A stretch of DNA of 64,000 nucleotides from Allorhizocola rhizosphaerae (GCF_003426775.1 NZ_QJUG01000003.1:23256-87255); one strand, 5' to 3'. Positions 20,129 through 29,241 are shown, numbered from the stretch's first letter. Numbers and translations are program-made. Notes: generated by a model from the sequence alone, not told the origin.

Positions 20129-20907
20129 GGCCTCCCCTTCGCATTACCGTTCCATGTGTGCAGGAGTTCGCGCAGCCGCACCGCTGCCAGCTCTCGCACG
20201 CGCGCCGCGGCGGCGGGAGTGACCAGCGAGGGGTGACCGGACCAGCCCTGCCAAGGGTCCGGATTGGACTCGACGAGCACATACGGATGCGCGGTCGCCA
20301 GCTTGGGCTTGGGCGGCAGATCCGAAACAGCACCCAAATGCACGGCCTCCGAGTCGAACGCCAGCGCCGCCGCCGTCTCATACGCGCCGCCGTGCCCCCG
20401 CGACGGGAGCTCACCGAAGATCTCCGTGGTCTCCTTCGGCGTGATGAGCTGAAACCAGTTGGCCAGCAATAGACTGCACCGCTGCCGCCCCGACACCCAC
20501 TCCATCGCCGACCGCACCGTGGACATATTCGCATCGTGTCCGTTCACGACCAGCACCCGCGGAAAGCCCGACGCCACAATGCCTTCCAGCACATCGCACA
20601 TGTATGCCAGCGCGACCTCCGGCCGCACGCCGATCGTGCCGGGCCAATGCCGCGTCTGTCCCGGCACCGCCGTGTAGGCGACGGCCGGATACAACACGGC
20701 CCTGAACCCGTCCACTTCGGACGCGAACCCGTCCGCGAGAATCAGGTCGGTCCCGAGCGGCAAGTGCGGCCCGTGCCATTCGACCGCGCCGACCGGCAGC
20801 ACCGCGAAGTCTGCCGCGCCCGCGACCCGGTCGAGCTCGTGGCCCGGAACCCGGGTCGCGGGCAGCGACCCACCCCCCACAATCCAGGCGGAAATCAGTT
20901 CGTCCAT
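20125..20907 (-). CDS. Creatininase-family amidohydrolase
   Basis: Metal-dependent amide-ring hydrolase fold of 260 residues. Metal-binding blocks are GAVEWHGPHLPLGTD (about residues 40-54) and NGHDAN (about 121-126), with a further acidic block SRGHGGAYETA near 168. The family includes creatininase, the FAPy deformylase ArfB and MftE; substrate here unknown. The start overlaps the end of the permease gene by 13 bp and the stop overlaps the lyase by 4 bp, which ties the enzyme to the importer. Confidence 0.85.
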   Translation of the reverse strand: MDELISAWIVGGGSLPATRVPGHELDRVAGAADFAVLPVGAVEWHGPHLPLGTDLILADGFASEVDGFRAVLYPAVAYTAVPGQTRHWPGTIGVRPEVALAYMCDVLEGIVASGFPRVLVVNGHDANMSTVRSAMEWVSGRQRCSLLLANWFQLITPKETTEIFGELPSRGHGGAYETAAALAFDSEAVHLGAVSDLPPKPKLATAHPYVLVESNPDPWQGWSGHPSLVTPAAAARVRELAAVRLRELLHTWNGNAKGRP

Positions 20908-22634
20908 TGCTCAGCCCGCCTCCCGCCGCGCTCCAGCCGGCCGGAGAACCACATCACCACAAAGATCAGCACAACCTGAAGCATGCCGTATGCGGCGGCC
21001 GTCCCGATCTCAAACGAGTACATCCGGTTATTGATGGCCACCGAAATCGGCACGGTCGACGACGTGTAGATGAGGACCGATGCCACGAACTCGCCCACGC
21101 CGTGCACGAACGCCAGCAGCGCACCCACGATGACGCCAGGCAGCATGAGCCGCACGGTGATGGTGACGAACGCGCGCCCCCACGACGCGCCGAGGTTGCG
21201 CGCCGCCTCCTCCAGCGACGGGTCGACCAGCGCCAGCGACGCCGAGCTCGCCCGGAACACCAACGGCAGGAAGCGCACGAAATAGGCCAGCGGCAGGATC
21301 CAGAACGTCCCGATCAGGGCCTGCCCGAAGCTGAAGGCCGTCCCCGTGCTGAAGGCAGAGATGAGATTGATTGCCACTACGGTACCGGGCAGAGCCCAAG
21401 CGATCATGACGGCCACATCGAGCAGTCCCCGCCCCACGAACTTCAGCCTTCGCACCGCATAGGCGATGAGCACCCCGACCACCACGCACCCGGCCGTCGC
21501 GAGCAAACTCATCTTGAGCGAGTTGAGGATCGGCTCGAACGCCTTGGGCTCGCTGAAAATCGTCTCGAAGTTCTCGACCGTGTACTTCGACGGGATGACC
21601 TCCGTGGTCCACGACCCGTCGGCGGAGAACGCCACCAGCGCGATCGTCGCCACCGGCGCCAGCAGCACGACCGACGCGAGCACCGACGCGATCGGCGCGA
21701 GGACGCGCCCGATCGGGTTGCTGATCTCCCGCCGCTGGGTCGAGATCCCCTTGGACTGCGACATGTAGCTGCGCCGTCCCTCGTACCATCGCATAAGAAG
21801 CAAGAACAGGATGGAGACCAGGCCGAGCACCGACGCGTAGGTGGAGGCCATCGGCAGATCCCCGTTGGTACGGTTGATATAGATCTGCATCGTCATGGTC
21901 TGGTCGACGCCGAACAGCAGCGGCGCGGTGTAGCTCGCCAGCGACGTCATAAACACCAGCAGCGAGGCCGAAACCAGCGCGGGCGTCAGCATGGGCAGCA
22001 ACACGGTGCGCCACACGCGAATCCGCCCGGCCCCCAGATTGTAGGCGGCCTCCTCAATGGACGGGTCCATCCCCGCGAGCGCCGCCGACGTGGCCAGGTA
22101 GAAGAACGGATACATCGTGAACGTGTGCACCACGAGCACGCCCGCGATGTCGTCGAACGCGAGCACGGGTTTCTCGGCCCCGAACACCTGCTGCAGCCAG
22201 CGCGGCAGAATCCCTATCTCGCTGTACAGCAACTGAAACGAGATGGCGCCAATCAACGGTGGCAACGCGGCGGGCACGAGAATGAACGCCTCGATGAGCC
22301 CGCGCCCGCGAAACGAGAACCGCTTCAACAGGAATGCCATTGCCACGCCGACGACCCCGCACAGCAGCACGCTCGCCAGCGAGATGCCCAGCGACGTGAT
22401 GAGCGACGTGCGCGCGACACCCGACGACGACAGGAATTGCGCGTAGTTGACCGTCCCGTCCTCGCTCACGCTCTCGACGAATGTGGCCAGCATCGGCTGC
22501 ACCACATAGCCCCACAGGATGAGCGCCAGCGGCAGGACGAGCAGGTAGGGGAACCACACGGATCCGGCTCCGCCGCGCAGCCGCTCGGCAAGGCTCAGAC
22601 GGCGGGCCGAGACGGTGGTCGACGCAACGCTCAC
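20895..22634 (-). CDS. ABC transporter permease with two fused membrane domains (FbpB/PotBC-like)
   Basis: Inner-membrane channel of 579 residues carrying two homologous binding-protein-dependent permease domains in one chain (about residues 25-290 and 315-575), each with about six helices. The two ATPase-docking loops read SIEEAAYNLGAGRIRVW and SLEEAARNLGASWGRAF. The GTG at 22634 overlaps the ATPase stop by 4 bases (GTGA), matching the style of other junctions in this operon. Fused permeases of this kind serve iron(III), polyamine, phosphonate or sugar-phosphate importers, so the class does not fix the substrate. Confidence 0.9.
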   Translation of the reverse strand: MSVASTTVSARRLSLAERLRGGAGSVWFPYLLVLPLALILWGYVVQPMLATFVESVSEDGTVNYAQFLSSSGVARTSLITSLGISLASVLLCGVVGVAMAFLLKRFSFRGRGLIEAFILVPAALPPLIGAISFQLLYSEIGILPRWLQQVFGAEKPVLAFDDIAGVLVVHTFTMYPFFYLATSAALAGMDPSIEEAAYNLGAGRIRVWRTVLLPMLTPALVSASLLVFMTSLASYTAPLLFGVDQTMTMQIYINRTNGDLPMASTYASVLGLVSILFLLLMRWYEGRRSYMSQSKGISTQRREISNPIGRVLAPIASVLASVVLLAPVATIALVAFSADGSWTTEVIPSKYTVENFETIFSEPKAFEPILNSLKMSLLATAGCVVVGVLIAYAVRRLKFVGRGLLDVAVMIAWALPGTVVAINLISAFSTGTAFSFGQALIGTFWILPLAYFVRFLPLVFRASSASLALVDPSLEEAARNLGASWGRAFVTITVRLMLPGVIVGALLAFVHGVGEFVASVLIYTSSTVPISVAINNRMYSFEIGTAAAYGMLQVVLIFVVMWFSGRLERGGRRAEQWTN

Positions 22635-23704
22635 GGCTTGACCACCCACAGCCGGTCCGCATTGAACCGCAGCCCCGCCCGATCGCCGATGGCCACATTG
22701 GACGGCGCGTCCACGGCCGCGACCATCAACTCGTTGCCATCCACGTCAACGGTCAAATGCGTGGCCATCCCCGTGAACTCCACCCCAGTCACGCGCGCCT
22801 GGACCACACCATCACCTTCGGCGCTCGCCAGCACGATGTGCTCGGGCCGGGCCGAAACCCACGCCGTGTCACCCTCGCTGAGGCCATGTCCCTCGGGCGC
22901 GCCCGCCGCGACCGTCGCCCCACCCGGCAGCCGCACCGCAACCCGTTGCGCCTCAGCCGAAACCACGGGCAGCGACAGCACGTTGCTGCGGCCGATGAAC
23001 CGGGCCACAAAGGCGTTGGCGGGCTTGCCATAGACCTCCTGCGGCGTGCCGATCTGCTGCACCCGCCCGGATTGCATGACCGCGATCCGGTCGGACATCG
23101 CCATGGCCTCCGCCTGATCGTGCGTCACGTAGATGGCGGTCGTACCCGCCTCCCGCTGGATCCGCCTGATCTCCATGCGCGTCTCCTCGCGCAGCTTGGC
23201 GTCCAGATTGGACAACGGCTCGTCGAGCAGGAGCAGGCGCGGGCGGATCACCAGCGCACGGGCCAGCGCCACCCGCTGCTGCTGCCCGCCCGACAGCGCG
23301 TCGATCCGGCGCGACCCGTATCCGTCCAGATGCACCTCTGCCAGTGCTTCGCCGACACGCCTGGCCGACTCGGCGCGCGACACCCGCCGCACCCTCAGTC
23401 CGTAGGCGACGTTCTGCGCCACCGTCATATGCGGGAACAGCGCGTAATTCTGAAACACCATGCCGGTGTCGCGCTTGTTCGGTGCCAGCCGGGTCACGTC
23501 CTGCTCGCCGAAGTGGATGTGCCCGGCCGTGGGGAAGTAGAAGCCCGCAACCATGCGCAGGGTGGTGGTCTTGCCGCATCCGCTCGGCCCGAGCAGGGTG
23601 AAGAACTCCCCCGCCCCGATGGTGAGGCTGACGTCGTCGACCGCGGCCGCGTCCCCGCCCCGGGCGAAGCGCTTGCTCACCGAGCTCAGTTTGACGTCAA
23701 TCAT
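22631..23704 (-). CDS. ABC transporter ATP-binding protein (FbpC/PotA-like)
   Basis: Energises the fused permease. The 357-residue product has Walker A GPSGCGKTT, signature LSGGQQQR, Walker B LLLLDEPLSNLD and the switch His in VTHDQAEA, followed by a C-terminal TOBE-type regulatory domain (about 240-357). Start ATG has AAGGGGAG about 3 bases upstream. A copy of the dispersed palindromic element sits 20 bases before the start, inside the operon, and could change the ratio of binding protein to ATPase. Confidence 0.93.
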   Translation of the reverse strand: MIDVKLSSVSKRFARGGDAAAVDDVSLTIGAGEFFTLLGPSGCGKTTTLRMVAGFYFPTAGHIHFGEQDVTRLAPNKRDTGMVFQNYALFPHMTVAQNVAYGLRVRRVSRAESARRVGEALAEVHLDGYGSRRIDALSGGQQQRVALARALVIRPRLLLLDEPLSNLDAKLREETRMEIRRIQREAGTTAIYVTHDQAEAMAMSDRIAVMQSGRVQQIGTPQEVYGKPANAFVARFIGRSNVLSLPVVSAEAQRVAVRLPGGATVAAGAPEGHGLSEGDTAWVSARPEHIVLASAEGDGVVQARVTGVEFTGMATHLTVDVDGNELMVAAVDAPSNVAIGDRAGLRFNADRLWVVKP

Positions 23705-23723
23705 GCTCTCCCCTTCTCAAGCC

Positions 23724-23781
23724 GATCATGAACTTCAGTCCACGTTCGACGGCGTGTCGTGACACCAACCTCATGGTCAAC
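23724..23781 (+). repeat. Dispersed palindromic element, copy 2 (complete)
   Basis: A 58-bp element between the ATPase and solute-binding-protein genes. Ends are GATCATGAACTT and AACCTCATGGTCAA, an imperfect inverted pair. The centre holds CGAC-GGCGT-GTCG, a small hairpin. Very similar copies lie at 61395-61451 and, inverted, at 60464-60518; a half copy is at 17043-17077. Confidence 0.7.
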
Positions 23782-23875
23782 ACCGGTGGCCCGGCCGGGC
23801 CGCCGCGATGCGGTGCGGCAGCCCGCCGCCGGGGCGCGCTGCCCGGCTCCGGTCCAGCGCGCCCGTCAAGGCCCG

Positions 23876-24931
23876 TCAGCCCTTGTTCTTGATGTTGGCG
23901 TTCCAGTGGTTGATCCAGGCGGTCTCGTTCTTGCCCACCACGTCCCAGTTGACGTTCATCGGCTTGAGGTTGAGCTTGGACAGCCACTCCGGCTGCTGCT
24001 GGATCGGGATGGCCGGGATCTGGAAGTAGTCCTTGGCCAGGCTGGCCCGCAGGGTACCGTCGAAAAGGAATTCAAGGAAAAGTTTGGCCCCGGTGGTGTT
24101 GCCGCCCTTGATCATCGCCACGCCGTCCACCAGGATCGGTGCGCCGGAGGCTGGCATGACATAGCCGAAGGGCATCTTCGCCTGGCCCTCGGCCTGCAGC
24201 AGGATGTCCTGCAGGTTCCAGGCGCTGAGCACGCCCTGGCCGCGCGCCATCTTCACGTAGAGGTCGGTCGGATTGGCCGCGTATTCGACGGTGTTGGCGT
24301 CGAGCTTGCGCAGCCAGTCATAGCCGGGCTGCGGGTTGCTGCCGTCGGCCGAGAACCGCTGGATCATCGAGGCGTAGATGGACCGCATGGTGCCGGACGC
24401 GGGCACGTCGCGGATGATCACCTTGTCCTTCCACTTTGGATCGATCAGGTCGTCCCAGTCCTTCGGCGCCTGGTCGGCCGGGACGAGTTTGTTGTTGTAC
24501 ATGATGACTTCCGGGAGCAGGATCTCGCCGAACCAGCGGCCCTGCGCGTCCCTGTAGCGGGCGTCCATCTGCCCGGCGAAGGCCGGCTGCCACGCCTCCA
24601 ACAGGCCCTCGTTGGCGCCTGCCGTCAAACCCTGCTGCGTGCCGCCCCACCAGACGGAGCCCTGCGGGTTGCTCTTCTCGGCGCGGGTGCGCTCCAGCAC
24701 CTCCTGCGCGCCCATGTTGAGCACCTCCACCTTGCCCTTGTACTCCGGGTATTTGGCGGTGAACTGCTCCACGACGTAGTCGGTGACCTTCTTGTCGCGG
24801 GCGCTGTAGATGACAAACTTCTGTGCTTGTGTACCGCTTCCGGCCGGCGCGGGATCGCCCGATCCGCCGCATGCCGCTAAGCCGGCCGTGACCATCGCGC
24901 CTAACGCGATGAGAGCCAGGCGACGTTTCAT
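23876..24931 (-). CDS. ABC transporter solute-binding lipoprotein (extracellular family 1)
   Basis: Lipoprotein of 351 residues with a signal peptide and lipobox ending GLAAC (about residue 20). The mature part resembles iron(III)/polyamine/phosphonate-type binding proteins: it opens with KFVIYSARDKKVTDYVVEQF and contains YNNKLVP and PKDWDDLIDPKWKDK blocks. The start ATG has GGAGG 7 bases upstream and lies 20 bases after the ROK repressor stop. A gap of about 170 bases containing a dispersed palindromic element separates it from the ATPase gene. Confidence 0.9.
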   Translation of the reverse strand: MKRRLALIALGAMVTAGLAACGGSGDPAPAGSGTQAQKFVIYSARDKKVTDYVVEQFTAKYPEYKGKVEVLNMGAQEVLERTRAEKSNPQGSVWWGGTQQGLTAGANEGLLEAWQPAFAGQMDARYRDAQGRWFGEILLPEVIMYNNKLVPADQAPKDWDDLIDPKWKDKVIIRDVPASGTMRSIYASMIQRFSADGSNPQPGYDWLRKLDANTVEYAANPTDLYVKMARGQGVLSAWNLQDILLQAEGQAKMPFGYVMPASGAPILVDGVAMIKGGNTTGAKLFLEFLFDGTLRASLAKDYFQIPAIPIQQQPEWLSKLNLKPMNVNWDVVGKNETAWINHWNANIKNKG

Positions 24932-24951
24932 TGTCGTGCCTCCAAAGGTTT

Positions 24952-26112
24952 TCAAGGGATGGAAGGGAGACGCACCGCCGCCGACAGGGCATAGCTGATC
25001 GCGCCGTGCAACACCGCTTGGTCGCCGAGAACGGCCCGCCGGACCTCGGTCGCGGCCGGGGCCTTCGCCGAGACCAGATCCTGCATTCGCGCCAGCGCCG
25101 CGTCGTCGAGCTGCGCCGCCGCACCGCTGAGCAACACCCGGCCCGGGTCGACGACGCAGGCGCAGGAGATGATGAGCCGGGCCCACGCGCCGAGCACCTC
25201 GTCGAGGTAGGCGCGGGCCGCGACGGAGGACTCGGCCAGCCGGACCAACTCGCTGACCGGTGACTCAGGACGGCGGCCGGGGTGCAGTGCCACCACCCGT
25301 TCTGCGATCGCGTTGGCCGACCACATGGCCTCGAACGGCCCGACGCCGCTGTAGGCCCGGTCGGTGAACCCGTCCAGCGGGAGGAAGCCGACCTCGCCGG
25401 CCGCACCGCTCGCACCCCGGCGCACCTTGCCGTCGAGCACGAGCCCCGCGCCGATGCCGTCGGCCACGTGCAGCAGCAACAGGTCGTCGACGTCTTTGCC
25501 GGCCCCGGCGACGCGCTCCCCCGCGGCCATCAGGTTGACGTCGTTGTCCACGATCACGGGCACGCCCAGCTCGTGTTGCACGGACTGGCCGATCGGACGG
25601 GCCTCGACCAGGCCGACGGACGGGGCCAGGCGCACCGCGCCGTCGACGGAGACGCCGGGCACCGCGATGGCCACGCCGCGCAGCGACGGGCGGGCGTCAT
25701 CGACGAGTTCGAGCACGAACTGGCACACGGTCTCGACCATGTCGCCCGCGAGCCGGGCCGTGCGGTGCGCGATCACCGCGCCGTTGCTGTCGGCGATCTC
25801 GCACGTGATCCGGGGCGGCTCAAGGGAAACGGCCGCGACGAGTTCGGCGCGCGGGTTGAACTCGAGCATCGCGCGCGGGCGGCCCGTGGTGTTGGTGCCC
25901 GAGCCGGGGCCGCGCTCGATGAGGTAGCCCTCGGCGACGAGGTCTCGCACCAGGGCAGTGAGCGTCGCCGGAGGCAGCCCGGTCAGCTCGGCGAGGTCCG
26001 CCCGGGACAGCACCCGGGCCTCCCTGGCCGCCGAAATCACCGACAGGCGCTTGATTTCACGCGACCGCTCCCGGCTGACCGGGCTGGTCGGCGTCTTCTC
26101 CATGACAATCAC
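24952..26112 (-). CDS. ROK-family transcriptional repressor (NagC/XylR/Mlc type)
   Basis: Regulator of 386 residues: a winged helix-turn-helix (about 25-80, including VLSRADLAELTGLPPATLTA) followed by a ROK sensor domain with VDNDVNLMA and ADGIGAGLVLDG. As in many ROK repressors it has no DxGGTK phosphate motif, so it is not a kinase. Start is GTG at 26112 with AGGAAG 5 bases upstream. The perfect inverted repeat TTTCTTC-N7-GAAGAAA lies directly in front of the gene. It is the first gene of the importer/amidohydrolase/lyase/kinase operon and probably controls it. Confidence 0.9.
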   Translation of the reverse strand: MIVMEKTPTSPVSRERSREIKRLSVISAAREARVLSRADLAELTGLPPATLTALVRDLVAEGYLIERGPGSGTNTTGRPRAMLEFNPRAELVAAVSLEPPRITCEIADSNGAVIAHRTARLAGDMVETVCQFVLELVDDARPSLRGVAIAVPGVSVDGAVRLAPSVGLVEARPIGQSVQHELGVPVIVDNDVNLMAAGERVAGAGKDVDDLLLLHVADGIGAGLVLDGKVRRGASGAAGEVGFLPLDGFTDRAYSGVGPFEAMWSANAIAERVVALHPGRRPESPVSELVRLAESSVAARAYLDEVLGAWARLIISCACVVDPGRVLLSGAAAQLDDAALARMQDLVSAKAPAATEVRRAVLGDQAVLHGAISYALSAAVRLPSIP

Positions 26113-26114
26113 CG

Positions 26115-26135
26115 TTTCTTCCTACTATGAAGAAA
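26115..26135. promoter_or_regulatory. Inverted repeat TTTCTTC-N7-GAAGAAA, probable ROK operator
   Basis: A perfect 7-bp inverted repeat with a 7-base spacer, 3 bases upstream of the ROK repressor start codon. Its position suggests autoregulation. Confidence 0.6.
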
Positions 26136-26348
26136 ATGCTTGGTCAAGTAACGAATGGATCTCGGTAGAACCTAGCCGATGGCGCGCGGTGCACCTTCTT
26201 CGCCGATCGGTCCACGGTTGTCCGAAAGCCGGTCAAGCCAAGGCCACTCGGCCGCTCGCCTCGCGCCGCATTGGACAGACAGTAGTGAGACCCGACGGCG
26301 AAGGCAAATGCCTACGCGAGGCCGCAAGGTGGGCAAAAACCCCGCCAA

Positions 26349-26368
26349 TTTTTTCGATAAGGAAGAAA
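26349..26368. promoter_or_regulatory. Second ROK-like inverted repeat, TTTTTTC-N6-GAAGAAA
   Basis: Differs from the site at 26115 by one arm base and one spacer base. It lies about 170 bases upstream of the PIG-L gene, so the ROK repressor may also act on that gene. Confidence 0.45.
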
Positions 26369-26537
26369 GTCGGCTCGAGCTATTGACGTCGCTCCGCGAA
26401 GATCCCTAGTGTTCGGCAGCGAAGGTCCTTCCAGAGCTGACGCGAATCGCGATGGCCACCCACGCACACTGCGCCGACCGGCCAGGCGCGCCCCTTAATT
26501 ACTAGAGAGAATTAATCTACCGAAGAGGTATGCCTAC

Positions 26538-29228
26538 ATGAGATGGGCCACCATGACCGCGCTCGCGATGTGCGGTCTGCTGCTGACCACCGGGTTAGGA
26601 CAACCGGTAGGCGCAAAGGACAACACGGCCGTCGACCTGGACATCATGTTCATCGGCGCGCACCCGGACGACGAAGCCGGCCAGCTCGGCATGTTCGGAT
26701 ACTGGAACGAGTACCACCACATGAAGGCGGGCGTCATCACGATGACCCGCGGCGAGGGCGGCGGCAACGCGGTCGGCCTCGAAGAGGGCCCGGCCCTGGG
26801 CATCCTGCGCGAGGCCGAGGAGCGGCGCGCCGTCAAGTGGGCCGGCATCGACCACATCTACAACCTCGACGCGCTCGATTTCTATTACACCGCAAGCGCT
26901 CCGCTGTCCGAGAAGATCTGGGGCTACCACAACTCGCTGTCGCGCATCGTGCGCGTGTTGCGCACGACGCGGCCCGAGGTCATCGTCACCATGGACCCGT
27001 CGGCCACTCAGGGCAACCACGGCAACCACCAGGAGGCCGCGATGCTCGCGGTCGAGGCGTTCTACGCCGCGGCCGACCCCAACGCGTTCCCGGAGCAGCT
27101 GAGCAAGGAGGGCCTCAAGACGTTCCGTCCGGGGCGCCTGTTCCAGATCGGCGGCGGTGGTGCCGGCGCGCCCGGCCAGGCGTGCGAGACCGCGCCGTTC
27201 ACACCGGCTCAACCCACCAATGTGGTCTTCGGGACGTGGGCGGGCTACGAGTCCGCCCGCCACAACGGCACCCGCTGGAACCAGGTCAACGTGTGGGCCC
27301 GGCGGGAATACGCCAGCCAGGGCTGGGCGGGCACGCCCGACGCGCAGCCCGACCCCGCGCAGATCGGCTGCACCCGGATCACGCTGCTCGACAGCCGCAC
27401 ACCCTACCCGGACCCGCGAGTCGGCGGCACCGCCGCGCTGCAGGGCACCAACATCCGGGCGCAGGGCGGCCTGCCGCTGGGCACCGAACTGCACCTGCGG
27501 TCCGAGTGGAATGTGCTCGGCGGGGTCCCGTTTGAGGTCAAGGCACACGTGCGGGCTGAGCACACCTTGCCGGGTGCCAAGGTGTCGCTGGAGGTTCCGG
27601 CCGGCTGGACCGTGCAGGGCAACGGCGACCTGGGCACCATCCCGGGCAACGGGAGGGAGAAGGTGGCCACGTTCACCGTCACCGCACCGCAGAATATCGT
27701 TGCGGGCGAACGGTTCCGGCTCAAGGCGCACATGACGACGCCGCGGGACGGGTCGGGCACCAACTCGACGCTCGTGCAGGCGACCGCGCCGGTGCGCGGA
27801 ACGCTGGAGCCGCTCCCCGAGATCGGGCTGTTCCGCCAATGGACCGAGCGCAACAACGTGCAGGCGCTCGACGCTCTGATCGCCTCTATGATGAGCATTT
27901 CCAGTGGGGGTACCAGATCCGTCCGCGTCGACCTGACAAACCACAGTCAGCAGACCCAGTCGGGCACGGTCAAACTGAACCTCCCCGCCGGGTTCGCGGC
28001 GGCGCAGGCCCAGCAGTCGTACAGCGGACTCGCCCCCGGAGCGCGCACGTCGGTCACGTTCACCGTGACCAACACGGACGCCAGCCTGCCCACGGCCAAC
28101 CGCGCGCCCAACGACGGCGCGTATCCGGTGCAGATCGAGACCAGCTACACCGGGGGCAGCGCCACCGAGCGGGGCGTGTTCAACCTCGTGCCCGTGACGA
28201 CGATCCCCAAGACGGGCACCGCACCGATCGTGGACGGCACGGCGGGCGCGGGTGAATACACCGGCCCGGTGATCGACATCTCCACCAGGTGGGAGGGCAC
28301 GCCGGCACCGGCGAGCGACATCTCCGGCACGGCGCAGCTCACGTGGACCGACGAGGCCCTGTACGTCATCTTGAACATCACCGATGACGTGCTTGGTACC
28401 GTGTTGCCGCCCAACGACTGCAAACGGCCACGGCGCAACGACAACGTGGAGTTCGGCATCGACCCGCGTGGTGGCTCCCCCAACACGTCGACCGTCTTCA
28501 ACGCGGCGCTGTTCCCGATCACGCGCGACGCGGCCAACGGCAACCCGCCGTGCTTCGCCCGCGAACGCGACAACCACCAGGGCGGCCCGGCAACCGCGCC
28601 CGGGATGCAGATCGCCTCCGTGGTGACGAGCAACCCGTACACCGGTTACCGGATCGAGGCGAAGATTCCGTTCAGCGTGCTGCCGGACACCATCGACCCG
28701 GCCGCCATGGGCATGAACATCCTGGTGAACGACTCCGACACGCAGGATCTGACCGGCCAGACCCGGGTGGGCTGGTCCACCTGGGCCGGTGTGCGGGCCG
28801 ATCCGTGGCGTTGGGGCGTGGCACGGGTGGACGGCTACCCGGTCAAGCCGCCTGCGCCGAAGGAGCCCATCATTCCGGACACCGCGGCTCTAAGCGTGAA
28901 CTCGCCGCAGACCATCCTGCAGTCCACTTCGGACGGCTTGGCGCCGGGCGGATACACCAAACTGCCTGACGGCACCATCGAGGTCGATGACGTGTCCACA
29001 CGGGACGGTCGGGTCGCGTTCGAACTCGAAGCGGAACGGGCCGGCACCGCACGGGTGTTCATCTGGGACGGCACGAGGGTCGTGGCCAATACGGTGGTCG
29101 AGTTCGGCGGTGACGGTGAGCGCGATGTCGTGCTGCCGCTGTCGGCCGCCCTGCCCACGGGCGCGACGCTGCTGGTGTCATTTCAGTCCGGCGACGCCAC
29201 CGCCGCAGCGGGTCACCGCCTGAGCTGA
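26538..29228 (+). CDS. Large secreted PIG-L/LmbE deacetylase with CBM9-like module
   Basis: Secreted protein of 896 residues. After a signal peptide (about 1-26) comes a PIG-L/LmbE N-deacetylase domain with the zinc motif AHPDDE (41-46) and a GNHGNHQEA block near 155 that probably supplies further zinc-binding His residues. A middle part carries two NEW3/CARDB-like beta-sandwich segments (about 310-400 and 440-545), followed by a family-9-type sugar-binding region (about 550-770) and a short beta-rich tail. The likely action is removal of an N-acetyl or similar acyl group from an extracellular glycan. A strong terminator follows. The upstream region has a ROK-operator-like repeat. Confidence 0.88.
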   Translation: MRWATMTALAMCGLLLTTGLGQPVGAKDNTAVDLDIMFIGAHPDDEAGQLGMFGYWNEYHHMKAGVITMTRGEGGGNAVGLEEGPALGILREAEERRAVKWAGIDHIYNLDALDFYYTASAPLSEKIWGYHNSLSRIVRVLRTTRPEVIVTMDPSATQGNHGNHQEAAMLAVEAFYAAADPNAFPEQLSKEGLKTFRPGRLFQIGGGGAGAPGQACETAPFTPAQPTNVVFGTWAGYESARHNGTRWNQVNVWARREYASQGWAGTPDAQPDPAQIGCTRITLLDSRTPYPDPRVGGTAALQGTNIRAQGGLPLGTELHLRSEWNVLGGVPFEVKAHVRAEHTLPGAKVSLEVPAGWTVQGNGDLGTIPGNGREKVATFTVTAPQNIVAGERFRLKAHMTTPRDGSGTNSTLVQATAPVRGTLEPLPEIGLFRQWTERNNVQALDALIASMMSISSGGTRSVRVDLTNHSQQTQSGTVKLNLPAGFAAAQAQQSYSGLAPGARTSVTFTVTNTDASLPTANRAPNDGAYPVQIETSYTGGSATERGVFNLVPVTTIPKTGTAPIVDGTAGAGEYTGPVIDISTRWEGTPAPASDISGTAQLTWTDEALYVILNITDDVLGTVLPPNDCKRPRRNDNVEFGIDPRGGSPNTSTVFNAALFPITRDAANGNPPCFARERDNHQGGPATAPGMQIASVVTSNPYTGYRIEAKIPFSVLPDTIDPAAMGMNILVNDSDTQDLTGQTRVGWSTWAGVRADPWRWGVARVDGYPVKPPAPKEPIIPDTAALSVNSPQTILQSTSDGLAPGGYTKLPDGTIEVDDVSTRDGRVAFELEAERAGTARVFIWDGTRVVANTVVEFGGDGERDVVLPLSAALPTGATLLVSFQSGDATAAAGHRLS

Positions 29229-29241
29229 ACATCCGCAACAC

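Larger units (their letters stand above)
26113..26537. other. Divergent control region between ROK repressor and PIG-L gene
   Basis: A 425-bp stretch without a convincing gene. It contains two similar inverted repeats built on TTTCTTC/GAAGAAA (26115-26135 and 26349-26368) and an AT-rich repeat TTAATT-N9-AATTAA (26495-26515) close to the PIG-L start. Its local AT content is higher than the surrounding coding sequence, as expected for promoters. Confidence 0.6.

Noticed and set aside
20907..23033. 708-codon plus-strand open frame over the permease and ATPase genes
   Set aside because: Composition is dominated by Arg, His and Gln without any domain, while the minus strand holds intact transporter genes with canonical motifs.
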